10,534 nucleotides of DNA from DASZYF01 sp035545535 (GTDB lineage Bacteria; Actinomycetota; Actinomycetes; Mycobacteriales; CAJCIY01), in NCBI GenBank assembly GCA_035545535.1, contig DASZYF010000066.1, positions 1 to 10,534 on the forward strand, in the 5' to 3' direction. Position 1 is the stretch's first letter; each line of letters opens with the position of its first letter. Below are positions 1 to 6,078 of this stretch, piece after piece. The translations under genes and the position numbers were made by a program. The notes below the pieces were generated by a model, which saw only the letters and a program-made list of their open reading frames with translations, had not been told where the DNA came from and made no database searches.

Positions 1-1
1 G

Positions 2-217
2 CCCGGCGCGACGGTCCCCGAGCCGCGCGCGAGCGACGAGCCCGCGATCATGCCGTTGCCGGCCCGCGTCGTGCTGTTCTTCGAGGACGGCACCCGCCAG
101 GTCGTGACGCCGCTGTCGGACGAGGCGGAGCGCATGCGGGCCACCGCGGAACGGCTGCTGGGCGTCCCTTCGGCCGCTGCCGCGCCGGCCCGCCCGGCGC
201 ATCGCGCGCGTGCCTGA
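2..217 (+). CDS. C-terminal fragment of an unrecognised protein (5' end outside window)
   Basis: The frame starting at base 2 is open from the window edge to a TGA at 215-217, giving 71 residues. The visible part has a plausible folded segment (VVLFFEDGTRQVVTPLSDEA, an Arg/Glu-rich helix MRATAERLLG) followed by an Ala/Pro/Arg-rich tail that looks disordered. Codon bias matches the neighbouring genes, with strong G/C in third positions. An ATG at 50 is in frame, but the residues before it read like coding sequence, so the true start is probably upstream of the window. I do not recognise the family. It converges on the flippase gene with 21 bp between the two stops and no hairpin terminator visible there. 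Whether it belongs to the polysaccharide cluster cannot be told from this fragment. Confidence 0.6.
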   Translation, partial: PGATVPEPRASDEPAIMPLPARVVLFFEDGTRQVVTPLSDEAERMRATAERLLGVPSAAAAPARPAHRARA

Positions 218-238
218 CCCCGCTCTCTCGTAGCCGTC

Positions 239-1519
239 TCAGCGGGCGTGGCGCCGGCTGACCGACCGGACGAGCTCGCGCACGTCGCCGGTCTGCGGCA
301 CGAGATCGCGCTTGTGCACGACTCCTAGGGTGGCGCTGCGCTGCACCCCGACGGCGACCCCCGCCGCGTAGCCCAGCGACGTCGCGACCGCAGCGCCGGT
401 CGCACCCCACAGCGGCACGAGCACGAGCGTCAACACCGCGGTCGTCGTCGCCGCGAGCAGAGCGGCGCGCAACGTCGCGCCGGGCCGTCCCAGCGAGATC
501 GTGAGGTACTGCGCCAGCACCGACGCCGGTGCGAAGGCGATGGTGCCGCACAGCAGCACAGCGAGGGGTGCGAGCGCATGGTGGTACGCCGCGCCGAAGA
601 TCGGCGATATGAGCCAGGCCGCGAGGGCAAAGCCGACGGCGCCGGTGGCGACGGACAGCACCACCGTCCCGCGCACGACGCGTGCAGTGCGTCGGGCCGC
701 CTCGTCGGGACCATCGGTGCGCAGACGGGCGACGAGGCTGGCCGCCCACGTCGAGGAAGGGATCCAGACGAGCTCGGCGAGCGCGACGGCGAGGCTGTAC
801 ACGGCCGCGGCGCGCACGCCCCGCAGGGTCGCCAGCAGCGCTACGTCGATGCGGTAGTTGGCCAGGCTGACGGCGTTCGCCGCGCCCACCAGCCCGGCCC
901 GCCGCGCGAGTCCGGGCAGGTCGTGCACCCGCTCGTCGTCAGTAGCACGTGACCACACAGCGCGAGAGGTCACCACCGCCGCCGACGTCGACAGCAGTTG
1001 GCCGGCCACCCAGCCGGCGGCGAGCGCCGTGAAGCTGCGGTGTACTGCGGCGGCGACCGCGAGGCCTGCCACGGGCAGCCCGTTCTGGGCGGCGACGACC
1101 TGCCCCCAGCTGCGCAGGTCTCCGCCCGCCAGGACGAGCACCGTGCACGACTGCGTCAACGCGAGCAGGGGCGCGGCGGCCGCGATGAGGCACACGCCGG
1201 TGCGCAGGTGAGGCTGCCAGCTGAGCAGCCCGAACGCGACGGGCACAGCGCAGACCGTCGCGATCACACCGGTGACGGCGATCGCTGCGCGCGACGTCGC
1301 CCGCCACGCCGCGTCGTTGTCGCGCGCATGCCCCACGAGCGCCGTGCCGACCCCTGACAGCGCGGTCGCGATCGCGGTGGCTGCGAGCTGAGCGAGCACG
1401 AAGGTGCCGCGGCCCTGCTGCGTCAGCGCGCGGGTGACGACGACGGCGCCGGCGAAGCCCGCGGGAGCACCCACGGCGCGGCCCGCGAGCGCCCAACCCC
1501 GACCACTGCTCCGCGTCAT
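239..1519 (-). CDS. Wzx-like polysaccharide flippase (MOP superfamily membrane protein)
   Basis: A 426-residue polytopic membrane protein, the usual length for oligosaccharide flippases of the MOP/MATE superfamily. These move undecaprenyl-linked repeat units from the cytoplasmic to the outer face of the membrane. Hydrophobic segments recur along nearly the whole length (for example about 15-30, 40-62, 79-100, 108-131, 148-160, 226-250, 284-305, 317-340, 352-370, 373-391), compatible with 12 to 14 helices. Family-like features are the polar segment LANYRIDVALLATLRG (219-234) followed by AAVYSLAVALAEL, and the late WGATGAAVATSLGY (371-384). A short Arg-rich cytoplasmic tail ends the protein. 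The ATG at 1517-1519 overlaps the TGA of the acyltransferase upstream by 4 bp (ATGA), so the two are probably translationally coupled; no Shine-Dalgarno sequence is seen. Family assignment is firm; substrate is unknown. Confidence 0.85.
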   Translation of the reverse strand: MTRSSGRGWALAGRAVGAPAGFAGAVVVTRALTQQGRGTFVLAQLAATAIATALSGVGTALVGHARDNDAAWRATSRAAIAVTGVIATVCAVPVAFGLLSWQPHLRTGVCLIAAAAPLLALTQSCTVLVLAGGDLRSWGQVVAAQNGLPVAGLAVAAAVHRSFTALAAGWVAGQLLSTSAAVVTSRAVWSRATDDERVHDLPGLARRAGLVGAANAVSLANYRIDVALLATLRGVRAAAVYSLAVALAELVWIPSSTWAASLVARLRTDGPDEAARRTARVVRGTVVLSVATGAVGFALAAWLISPIFGAAYHHALAPLAVLLCGTIAFAPASVLAQYLTISLGRPGATLRAALLAATTTAVLTLVLVPLWGATGAAVATSLGYAAGVAVGVQRSATLGVVHKRDLVPQTGDVRELVRSVSRRHAR

Positions 1520-2475
1520 GTCGAGGTAGGTCGCCGGGCCGCCCGCACCGCCCGGCGCGCAGCGGTCTCGGCGAGCTCCACGACCGGGGCGAGAGCGCCA
1601 CGCGTCGAGAGCACCTCCACCGCGGTGGGCTCGCCCCCCATGCGCTCCTTCAGCCGGCGCACGCCCGGAAGGTCCTCACCCGCGGCCTGGCTGCCACCGA
1701 GGTCGAGGAACGGCGCACCTTCGCGCGCGGCGGTGAGCGCGAGCTCGCTCACCGCGAGGTAGCCCGCTTCTGCCCTGCGGCCGGCGTCGTCGGCGGCGGC
1801 CAGCCAGTACACCCAGCGATCCGCGCCGCGCAGCCCGAGTGCCGCGCCGACGACGACGTCGGGTGCCGACGTCAACGTCACTTCGATGACGATCGCATCG
1901 CCGCTCGCGAGCAACCGGCGGATGAGGTCGTGCGGGTACTGGTTGCGCCACTCCGAGCTCGCGGCTCCGTACAGCCGCAGGAACGCGTCCGGGCGCTGCG
2001 ACGCCCGCGCCTGCCCGCCGGCCCGGGCCGCTCGGCGCAGGGCCTGCTCGCCCTTGCCGTGCCACCGTGACCGAACCTCGTCGAGGTCGGGGCTCAGGGG
2101 GAGCACGTGCGTCTCGGCGCCCGCTGCGCCGTAGGACGCGGTGCCCGGCAGCCGGACCTGCCGCACCTCGACGCTCACGCAGTGGCTCGCCCGCCGGACG
2201 TGGGCCAGGAACGTGCGCAGCTCGGCGGACGTCAGTGGCCGTGAGGAGCGGACCGCGCCGACGCCCCACGGCACACCGTCCGCCCGGCGGCGCCGCGCGA
2301 GCAGCGCCACGGCCGCCGTCGTGCCGTCGGGCAACCGCGCACCGACGCTGGCCTCGCGCCAGCCGGCGACCGCAGCCACGACCGCGTCGCGGTAGGCCCT
2401 GCGCTCGAACGGCGAGCCGTGCTCCAGCAGCGCGAGGGCATCGTCGTGTCGCTGCCAGGAGGAGGCACTCCTCAT
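1516..2475 (-). CDS. FemAB/GNAT-fold acyltransferase (polysaccharide-associated type)
   Basis: The 319-residue product has the signature of the FemAB-like double-GNAT group (BioF2-like, Acetyltransf_6). It has a central PLSPDLDEVRSRWHGKGEQA segment (126-145) leading into the helix LRRAARAGG (146-154), then FLRLYGAASSEW (165-176), and the C-terminal FLDLGGSQAAGEDLPGVRRL (256-275) followed by KERMGG. Relatives transfer acyl or aminoacyl groups to amines, some to cell-wall precursors and others within polysaccharide clusters. The start is the ATG at 2473-2475; the frame remains open to 2874, but that extension is antisense to the methyltransferase and lacks domain-like sequence. The start codon lies inside a near-palindrome (2455-2477). 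It is the first gene of a pair with the flippase. A role in N-acylating the amino sugar made by the 3216-6039 genes is inference. Peptidoglycan-bridge synthesis is a less likely alternative. Confidence 0.75.
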   Translation of the reverse strand: MRSASSWQRHDDALALLEHGSPFERRAYRDAVVAAVAGWREASVGARLPDGTTAAVALLARRRRADGVPWGVGAVRSSRPLTSAELRTFLAHVRRASHCVSVEVRQVRLPGTASYGAAGAETHVLPLSPDLDEVRSRWHGKGEQALRRAARAGGQARASQRPDAFLRLYGAASSEWRNQYPHDLIRRLLASGDAIVIEVTLTSAPDVVVGAALGLRGADRWVYWLAAADDAGRRAEAGYLAVSELALTAAREGAPFLDLGGSQAAGEDLPGVRRLKERMGGEPTAVEVLSTRGALAPVVELAETAARRAVRAARRPTST

Positions 2476-2477
2476 GG
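2455..2477. repeat. Near-perfect inverted repeat covering the acyltransferase start codon
   Basis: Symmetric about base 2466. The outer arms are CCA (2455-2457) and TGG (2475-2477), the inner arms GAGGAG (2459-2464) and CTCCTC (2468-2473), with one mismatched pair (2458/2474) and a 3-base centre. In the minus-strand mRNA this folds into a 9-bp stem with one internal mismatch, holding the ATG of the acyltransferase gene. As DNA it lies directly upstream of the plus-strand methyltransferase and could be an operator for the divergent pair. Function is inference; the sequence symmetry is direct observation. Confidence 0.5.
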
Positions 2478-2484
2478 CCGCGCC

Positions 2485-2492
2485 AGGGAGGA
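2485..2492 (+). promoter_or_regulatory. Ribosome binding site of the 2500 methyltransferase
   Basis: AGGGAGGA ends 7 bases before the ATG at 2500-2502. It is one of the few good Shine-Dalgarno sequences in the window, and it fixes the methyltransferase start at 2500, although the frame stays open upstream to 2419. The 24 bp between the two divergent starts leave little room for separate promoters, so at least one promoter probably lies within the opposite gene. Confidence 0.75.
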
Positions 2493-2499
2493 TGGTGCG

Positions 2500-3219
2500 A
2501 TGGCCGGCAGCGCACCGGAAGCGGGACCGGGGTGGGACGCACGTGCATCGCTCGACGAGTTGCGGGCGGTCATCGATCCCGCGGACGTGCGCGGGCGCAA
2601 GAACCGCGTCATAGACCTCACCCAGAAGCGCGCGCTGCGCACCGGGCTCGGCGATGTTCGGGGACGGCGCATCCTCGACGTCGGGTGCGGGAGCGGACGC
2701 ATCACCACGTGGTTGCGCAGCGCCGGCGCGCAGGTCATCGGCGTCGAGCCGTCCGAACTGATGCTGCGACACGCCCGGACCCTCGATCGGCAGCTCCCCG
2801 TAGCCGTCGGTGTCGGGCAGCTGCCGGTCCGCACGGGCAGCGTCGATGCCGTCGTGGTCGTGACGGTCCTCCAATACCTGCTGGCCGAGCCGGCGGAGGC
2901 GCGCAAGCTGGGCCGTGAGGTCGCTCGCGTGCTCCGCCCAGGCGGCCGGTTCGTCGCGCTCGAGCAGGTGACCGCGAAGCCTCTGGGGCGCGGGGGCGCC
3001 GCCGAGGAGTACGCGGAGGCGCTGGCCGCGGGCGGGCTTGAGATCGTCGAGGTTCGTGGGGTGCGCGTCGCGGCGTCCCGCGCCATGCGTGTCGCCCTCG
3101 CGCTTCCCGTGCCCGGCGGTCTCGCTGCTGCGGCCCTCATGCGCGAAGCACGTGGGTGGGAAGCATCCGCCGACCCGTACGCCGAGGTGCTGTTCGTCGC
3201 CCGCACCCGAGGTCCCTAG
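2500..3219 (+). CDS. Class I SAM-dependent methyltransferase
   Basis: The 239-residue protein carries a seven-strand Rossmann methyltransferase core. Motif I is ILDVGCGSG (58-66), the acidic end of strand 2 is GVEPS (81-85), the motif II/III region is GSVDAVVVVTVLQYL (103-117), and the post-III turn is VLRPGG (144-149) followed by RFVALEQV. This resembles the Methyltransf_11/25 (UbiE-like) group of small-molecule methyltransferases. An N-terminal stretch of about 50 residues with a basic RGRKNR patch precedes the fold; no membrane segment is obvious, so it should be cytoplasmic. It stands alone on the plus strand, divergent from the acyltransferase and overlapping the aminotransferase stop by 4 bp at its 3' end. 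O- or N-methylation of a sugar or glycan intermediate fits the context, but the substrate cannot be read from sequence. Confidence 0.8.
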   Translation: MAGSAPEAGPGWDARASLDELRAVIDPADVRGRKNRVIDLTQKRALRTGLGDVRGRRILDVGCGSGRITTWLRSAGAQVIGVEPSELMLRHARTLDRQLPVAVGVGQLPVRTGSVDAVVVVTVLQYLLAEPAEARKLGREVARVLRPGGRFVALEQVTAKPLGRGGAAEEYAEALAAGGLEIVEVRGVRVAASRAMRVALALPVPGGLAAAALMREARGWEASADPYAEVLFVARTRGP

Positions 3220-3222
3220 GAC
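3212..3222. other. Overlapping convergent stop codons sharing CTAG
   Basis: The methyltransferase TAG (3217-3219, plus strand) and the aminotransferase TAG (3216-3218, minus strand) are built from the same palindromic CTAG at 3216-3219, so the convergent reading frames overlap by 4 bp. The flanks GTCC (3212-3215) and GGAC (3219-3222) form a small inverted repeat, too short to call a terminator. No U-tract or long GC hairpin is seen, so transcripts from both sides probably run into the opposite gene. Confidence 0.85.
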
Positions 3223-4367
3223 GATCGTGCGGCGTCGGACAGGACCGTGCAGATGCCGTCGACGACATCGTCCTGCAGGCGAGGGTGCAGTGGGAGGGTG
3301 AGCGCGCGCGCCGAGAACGACCGGGACAGGCGTACCTCCGCGTCGGGCCGTCGATGGGCGGTGAAGTCCGCGATGCAGGGGTAGTGGCGGCTGGTCTGCA
3401 CGCCCGCCTCGGTCAGCGCCGCAGCCGCGCGGTCCCGGGTTGCTGCGTCGGGGAGGACGGCGACGGCGAGGTGCGCCGCCGTGGGCCGGTCCGTCTGCGT
3501 GAACGGCATCGTCCAGCTGCCGTCAGCGGGCACGTGCGTCCGGTACCGGTCGAGGATGCGGCGGCGCGCGTCGTTGCGGCCGTCGAGCGCAGCGAGCTGC
3601 GCGCGCCCGATCGCGGCGTGCAGATCGTCCCACCGGTAGTTGAGACCAGGAGCTTCGACGTCGTAGGTGCTGGCGTGGCCGCGGTAGCGGTCCCACGACG
3701 CCACGCCCATCCCGTGGCTGCGCAGCTTGCGCACACGTGCCGCGAGCTCGGCGTCGTTGGTCGTGACGGCCCCGCCCTCGCCGGTTGCGAGGTTCTTGTT
3801 GCCGTAGAACGAGAAGGCGGCGACGGCTCCGGCGCAGCCGATGCGGCGGTCGGAGAGCTCGGGGTCGGCGCCTCCATAGGTCGCGCCCAGCGCGTGGCAG
3901 GCGTCCTCGACGAGGGTGACGCCGGCGCGGGCGCACACGGTGCGCAGCCGTCCTGTCTGCGCTGCCGTGCCGCCGTAGTGCATCGCCACCACCGCGCGCG
4001 TACGGGACGTGATCGCGTCGGCGACCGCATCGGGGTCGATCGTCGGGTCGTCGTCGCTGCAGATGTCGGCGAAGACCGGCTGTGCTCCGCACAGCGCCGT
4101 GACGTTCGCAGCGGCGACGAAGTTGAGCGCTGGTTGAACGACCTCGTCGCCTGGACCGATGCCCAGTCCGAGCAAGGCCAGGTGGAGCGCTGCGGTCGCG
4201 CTCGACGTGGCGGCGACCTCAGCGCAGCTCGTCGCCACACCGAGCTCTTGCTCGAAGGCTGCGACCTCGGGGCCTGCAGTCACCCAACCGGACGCCAGGA
4301 CGCGTTCGACCGCGGCGCGTTCGGCATCGCCGTACACGACCTCGGAGAGGGCGACACGCCAGCTCAT
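3216..4367 (-). CDS. DegT/DnrJ/EryC1/StrS sugar aminotransferase (PLP-dependent)
   Basis: The 383-residue protein has the usual length of this fold-type I family, which transaminates NDP-keto-sugars. Visible motifs are the N-terminal VALSEVVYGDAERAAVERVL and SGWVTAGPEVAAFE (26-39), the cofactor phosphate-binding region SSATAALHLAL (55-65), VEDACHALGA (153-162) with the PLP-ring Asp155, the Schiff-base lysine Lys191 in FYGNKNLATGEGG (187-199), and LNYRWDDLHAAIGRAQL (242-258). The start is the ATG at 4365-4367, which overlaps the nucleotidyltransferase stop by 4 bp; an upstream ATG at 4440-4442 would intrude into that gene. It is the last gene of the five-gene operon. Following a nucleotidyltransferase and a LegB-like 4,6-dehydratase, it most likely aminates C4 of an NDP-4-keto-6-deoxyhexose; C3 amination is an alternative because no 3,4-ketoisomerase is present to settle it. 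Confidence 0.87.
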   Translation of the reverse strand: MSWRVALSEVVYGDAERAAVERVLASGWVTAGPEVAAFEQELGVATSCAEVAATSSATAALHLALLGLGIGPGDEVVQPALNFVAAANVTALCGAQPVFADICSDDDPTIDPDAVADAITSRTRAVVAMHYGGTAAQTGRLRTVCARAGVTLVEDACHALGATYGGADPELSDRRIGCAGAVAAFSFYGNKNLATGEGGAVTTNDAELAARVRKLRSHGMGVASWDRYRGHASTYDVEAPGLNYRWDDLHAAIGRAQLAALDGRNDARRRILDRYRTHVPADGSWTMPFTQTDRPTAAHLAVAVLPDAATRDRAAAALTEAGVQTSRHYPCIADFTAHRRPDAEVRLSRSFSARALTLPLHPRLQDDVVDGICTVLSDAARSS

Positions 4368-5077
4368 GTGAGGTCGGCGCGGCGTTCGAGGAAGAGCTCC
4401 TGTGCCAGCGCGTAGTCGTCGGGGCGGCCGATGTCGAGCCACAACGCGTCGTTGCGGTACGCCCGCACCTCCTGCCCGGCCGCGAGCAGGCGCAGCACGA
4501 GGTCGGGGAAGTCGATGCGCTCGGCGTGCCCGATGTGCGCGAGCGTCGCCGGGCTGTAGGCGTAGACGCCCATGCTGACGTAGAAGTGCTGCGTCGGCTT
4601 CTCGACGTAGCCGGTGAGCCGGTCGTCGTCCGCGACCTGCAGCACGCCGAGGTCGATCGGCACCTTCTTGTCATGCGCGGCGATGGTGAGGGCAGCGCCG
4701 CTGCGCACGTGATCGTCGAGGAGCGCGCCGAAGTCGAGGTCGGTGAGCACGTCGCCGTTCATCACCAGGAAGGGCTCGTCGAGCCCCTCGACGAGCGAGA
4801 GCGCGCCCGCGGTGCCCAGCGGTTCGTCCTCCCAGACGTAGTCGAGCTCGATCAGGTCGACGAGAGCGCGCCGGTGGCTGAGGTAGGCCTGCACGAGCTC
4901 ACCGAGATGACCGAGGGCAAGCGTCACTCTCGTGATGCCTGACTTCGCGAGCTGGCGCAGCAGCACCTCGAGGATCGGCACGTCGTCGAGTGGCATGAGC
5001 GGCTTCGGGAACGTCGCGGTGAACGGACGCAGCCGTGACCCCTTGCCGCCGACGAGCAGCACCGCGCGGGGGCTCAT
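4364..5077 (-). CDS. Sugar-phosphate nucleotidyltransferase (NTP_transferase family)
   Basis: The 237-residue protein is a compact NTP_transferase domain without the CBS, left-handed beta-helix or cupin extensions many relatives carry. The signature VGGKGSRLRPFT (9-20) with FPKPLMPL (23-30) binds the nucleotide. The substrate loop EPLGTAGAL is at 85-93, the metal-binding aspartate is Asp109 in MNGDVLTD, the lysine motif is YVEKP (157-161), and the C-terminal WLDIGRPDDY (213-222) supplies the second metal ligand. The expected reaction is NTP plus sugar-1-phosphate giving NDP-sugar plus pyrophosphate in the cytoplasm. The NTP (GTP, dTTP, UTP or CTP) cannot be fixed by eye. Its start overlaps the dehydratase stop by 4 bp and its stop overlaps the aminotransferase start by 4 bp. 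This embedding suggests that it activates the sugar used by those two enzymes. It may be a CBS-less analogue of the GDP-GlcNAc-forming PtmE step in legionaminic acid pathways (inference). Confidence 0.87.
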   Translation of the reverse strand: MSPRAVLLVGGKGSRLRPFTATFPKPLMPLDDVPILEVLLRQLAKSGITRVTLALGHLGELVQAYLSHRRALVDLIELDYVWEDEPLGTAGALSLVEGLDEPFLVMNGDVLTDLDFGALLDDHVRSGAALTIAAHDKKVPIDLGVLQVADDDRLTGYVEKPTQHFYVSMGVYAYSPATLAHIGHAERIDFPDLVLRLLAAGQEVRAYRNDALWLDIGRPDDYALAQELFLERRADLT

Positions 5078-6039
5078 CGCGCGTACTCGGTCGTCGCGAG
5101 TCGGTGCTCACGCAGCCAGCCGGCGGTGCGGACGAGCCCGTCGCGCAGCGAGACCTGAGGGCTCCACCCCAGCAGCTCGGCGGCCAGCCGGTTGTCCGAG
5201 AGGAGCAGCTCGACCTCGCTCGCGGACGGGCGCACGCGGGCGTCTTCCGTGACGATCGGGACTCGCACGCCGACGACGTCCTGGCAGAGCTCTGCGAGCT
5301 CTCCGATGCTCACCGCCGAGCCGGTGCCGAGGTGCACCTCGCGGCCCACTGCGGCATCCGCTGTCATCGCGAGCAGGAAGCCGCGCACGGTGTCGGAGAC
5401 CTCGGTGAGATCCCGCTGAGGGTGCAGGCTGCCGAGCCGCAGCTCGGTCGCGCCGGCGAGCAGCTGCCCGAGGATCGTCGGGATGACCGCCCGGGCCGAC
5501 TGCCTCGGACCGTAGGTGTTGAACGGCCGCAGCACGACTACGGGAAGGTCGAATGAGCGCGCCCATGCGATGGCGAGCGCGTCGGCGCCGATCTTCGTCG
5601 CGCTGTACGGCGATTGTGCCTGGCGGGGGTGGTCCTCGGTGATCGGTACGGACAGCGCGGTGCCGTACACCTCGCTGGTCGACGTGATGACCACGCGAGA
5701 GGTGCCTGCGTCTCGAGCGGCGTCGAGAACGTTCAGCGTCCCCTCGACGTTCGTCGCGACGTAGCTGTGCGGCGCCTCGTAGGAGTACGGGATGCCGATC
5801 AGTGCGGCGAGGTGGTGAACCACATCGACACCGTCGACGAGCTGGCGCACCTGACGCGGGTCCCGCACGTCCCCGCCGATGACTTCGAGGCCCGGTGTGC
5901 CGCGCAGGGTGCCCAGGAAGCCCCACGACCCGGTCGACGAGTAGCGCACCAGTGCGCGCACCTCATGGCCCTCTGCGAGCAGGGCCTCGGTCAGGTGGCT
6001 GCCGATGAAGCCGCCGGCCCCCGTGACGAGGCACCTCAT
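5074..6039 (-). CDS. LegB-like NAD-dependent sugar 4,6-dehydratase (extended SDR)
   Basis: The 321-residue protein is a full-length extended SDR. It begins with the dinucleotide-binding TGAGGFIGSH (6-15) and has the strand-3 aspartate in GGDVRDP (55-61). The active-site stretch is TSTSEVYG (119-126) with Y145 and K149 in SPYSATK. Downstream lie RPFNTYGPRQSARAVIPTIL (171-190), GSLHPQRDLTEVSDTVRGF (203-221) and ASEVELLLSDN (273-283). From memory this series, including HLAALIGIPYSYEAP (76-90), is very close to the LegB/NAD-dependent 4,6-dehydratase group of the legionaminic acid pathway, rather than generic GalE or RmlB. The ATG at 6037-6039 has a GAGGGA Shine-Dalgarno just upstream. It leads the three-gene NDP-sugar module. 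Predicted reaction: NDP-hexose(-NAc) to the 4-keto-6-deoxy derivative. The family is clear; the exact substrate is not. Confidence 0.85.
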   Translation of the reverse strand: MRCLVTGAGGFIGSHLTEALLAEGHEVRALVRYSSTGSWGFLGTLRGTPGLEVIGGDVRDPRQVRQLVDGVDVVHHLAALIGIPYSYEAPHSYVATNVEGTLNVLDAARDAGTSRVVITSTSEVYGTALSVPITEDHPRQAQSPYSATKIGADALAIAWARSFDLPVVVLRPFNTYGPRQSARAVIPTILGQLLAGATELRLGSLHPQRDLTEVSDTVRGFLLAMTADAAVGREVHLGTGSAVSIGELAELCQDVVGVRVPIVTEDARVRPSASEVELLLSDNRLAAELLGWSPQVSLRDGLVRTAGWLREHRLATTEYAR

Positions 6040-6043
6040 CGGA

Positions 6044-6050
6044 TCCCTCG
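6044..6050 (-). promoter_or_regulatory. Ribosome binding site of the dehydratase gene
   Basis: On the minus strand CGAGGGA lies 4 bases before the ATG at 6039. It is the only clear Shine-Dalgarno in the five-gene minus-strand operon. It sits at the one junction in that operon that is a spacer (36 bp) rather than a 4-bp overlap, so translation of the three-gene sugar module can start independently here. Confidence 0.6.
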
Positions 6051-6072
6051 GAGCTGGCGGTGCACGCCGTCA

Positions 6073-6078
6073 ACCCTA
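6073..6078 (-). promoter_or_regulatory. Candidate internal promoter -10 element (TAGGGT) before the dehydratase
   Basis: Read on the minus strand, TAGGGT overlaps the TAG stop of the methyltransferase (6076-6078) and fits the TAnnnT form of actinobacterial -10 elements, like the two elements at 8948-8953 and 9011-9016. A start about 7 bases downstream would leave a leader of roughly 26 bases that includes the GAGGGA ribosome site. No convincing -35 is seen. If real, it would give the dehydratase, nucleotidyltransferase and aminotransferase their own transcript. Confidence 0.3.

Noticed and set aside
2476..2874. N-terminal extension of the acyltransferase to 2874
   Set aside because: It lies antisense to the methyltransferase, which has its own Shine-Dalgarno and clear motifs; the extension has no recognisable fold.
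3156..4415. Plus-strand open frame of 419 codons opposite the aminotransferase
   Set aside because: Antisense shadow typical of very GC-rich coding DNA. The minus strand encodes a complete DegT family protein with its catalytic lysine.
3216..6039. Complete legionaminic or pseudaminic acid pathway
   Set aside because: Only the dehydratase and aminotransferase type steps plus a nucleotidyltransferase are present; no NeuB/LegI synthase, 2-epimerase or CMP-transferase is seen.
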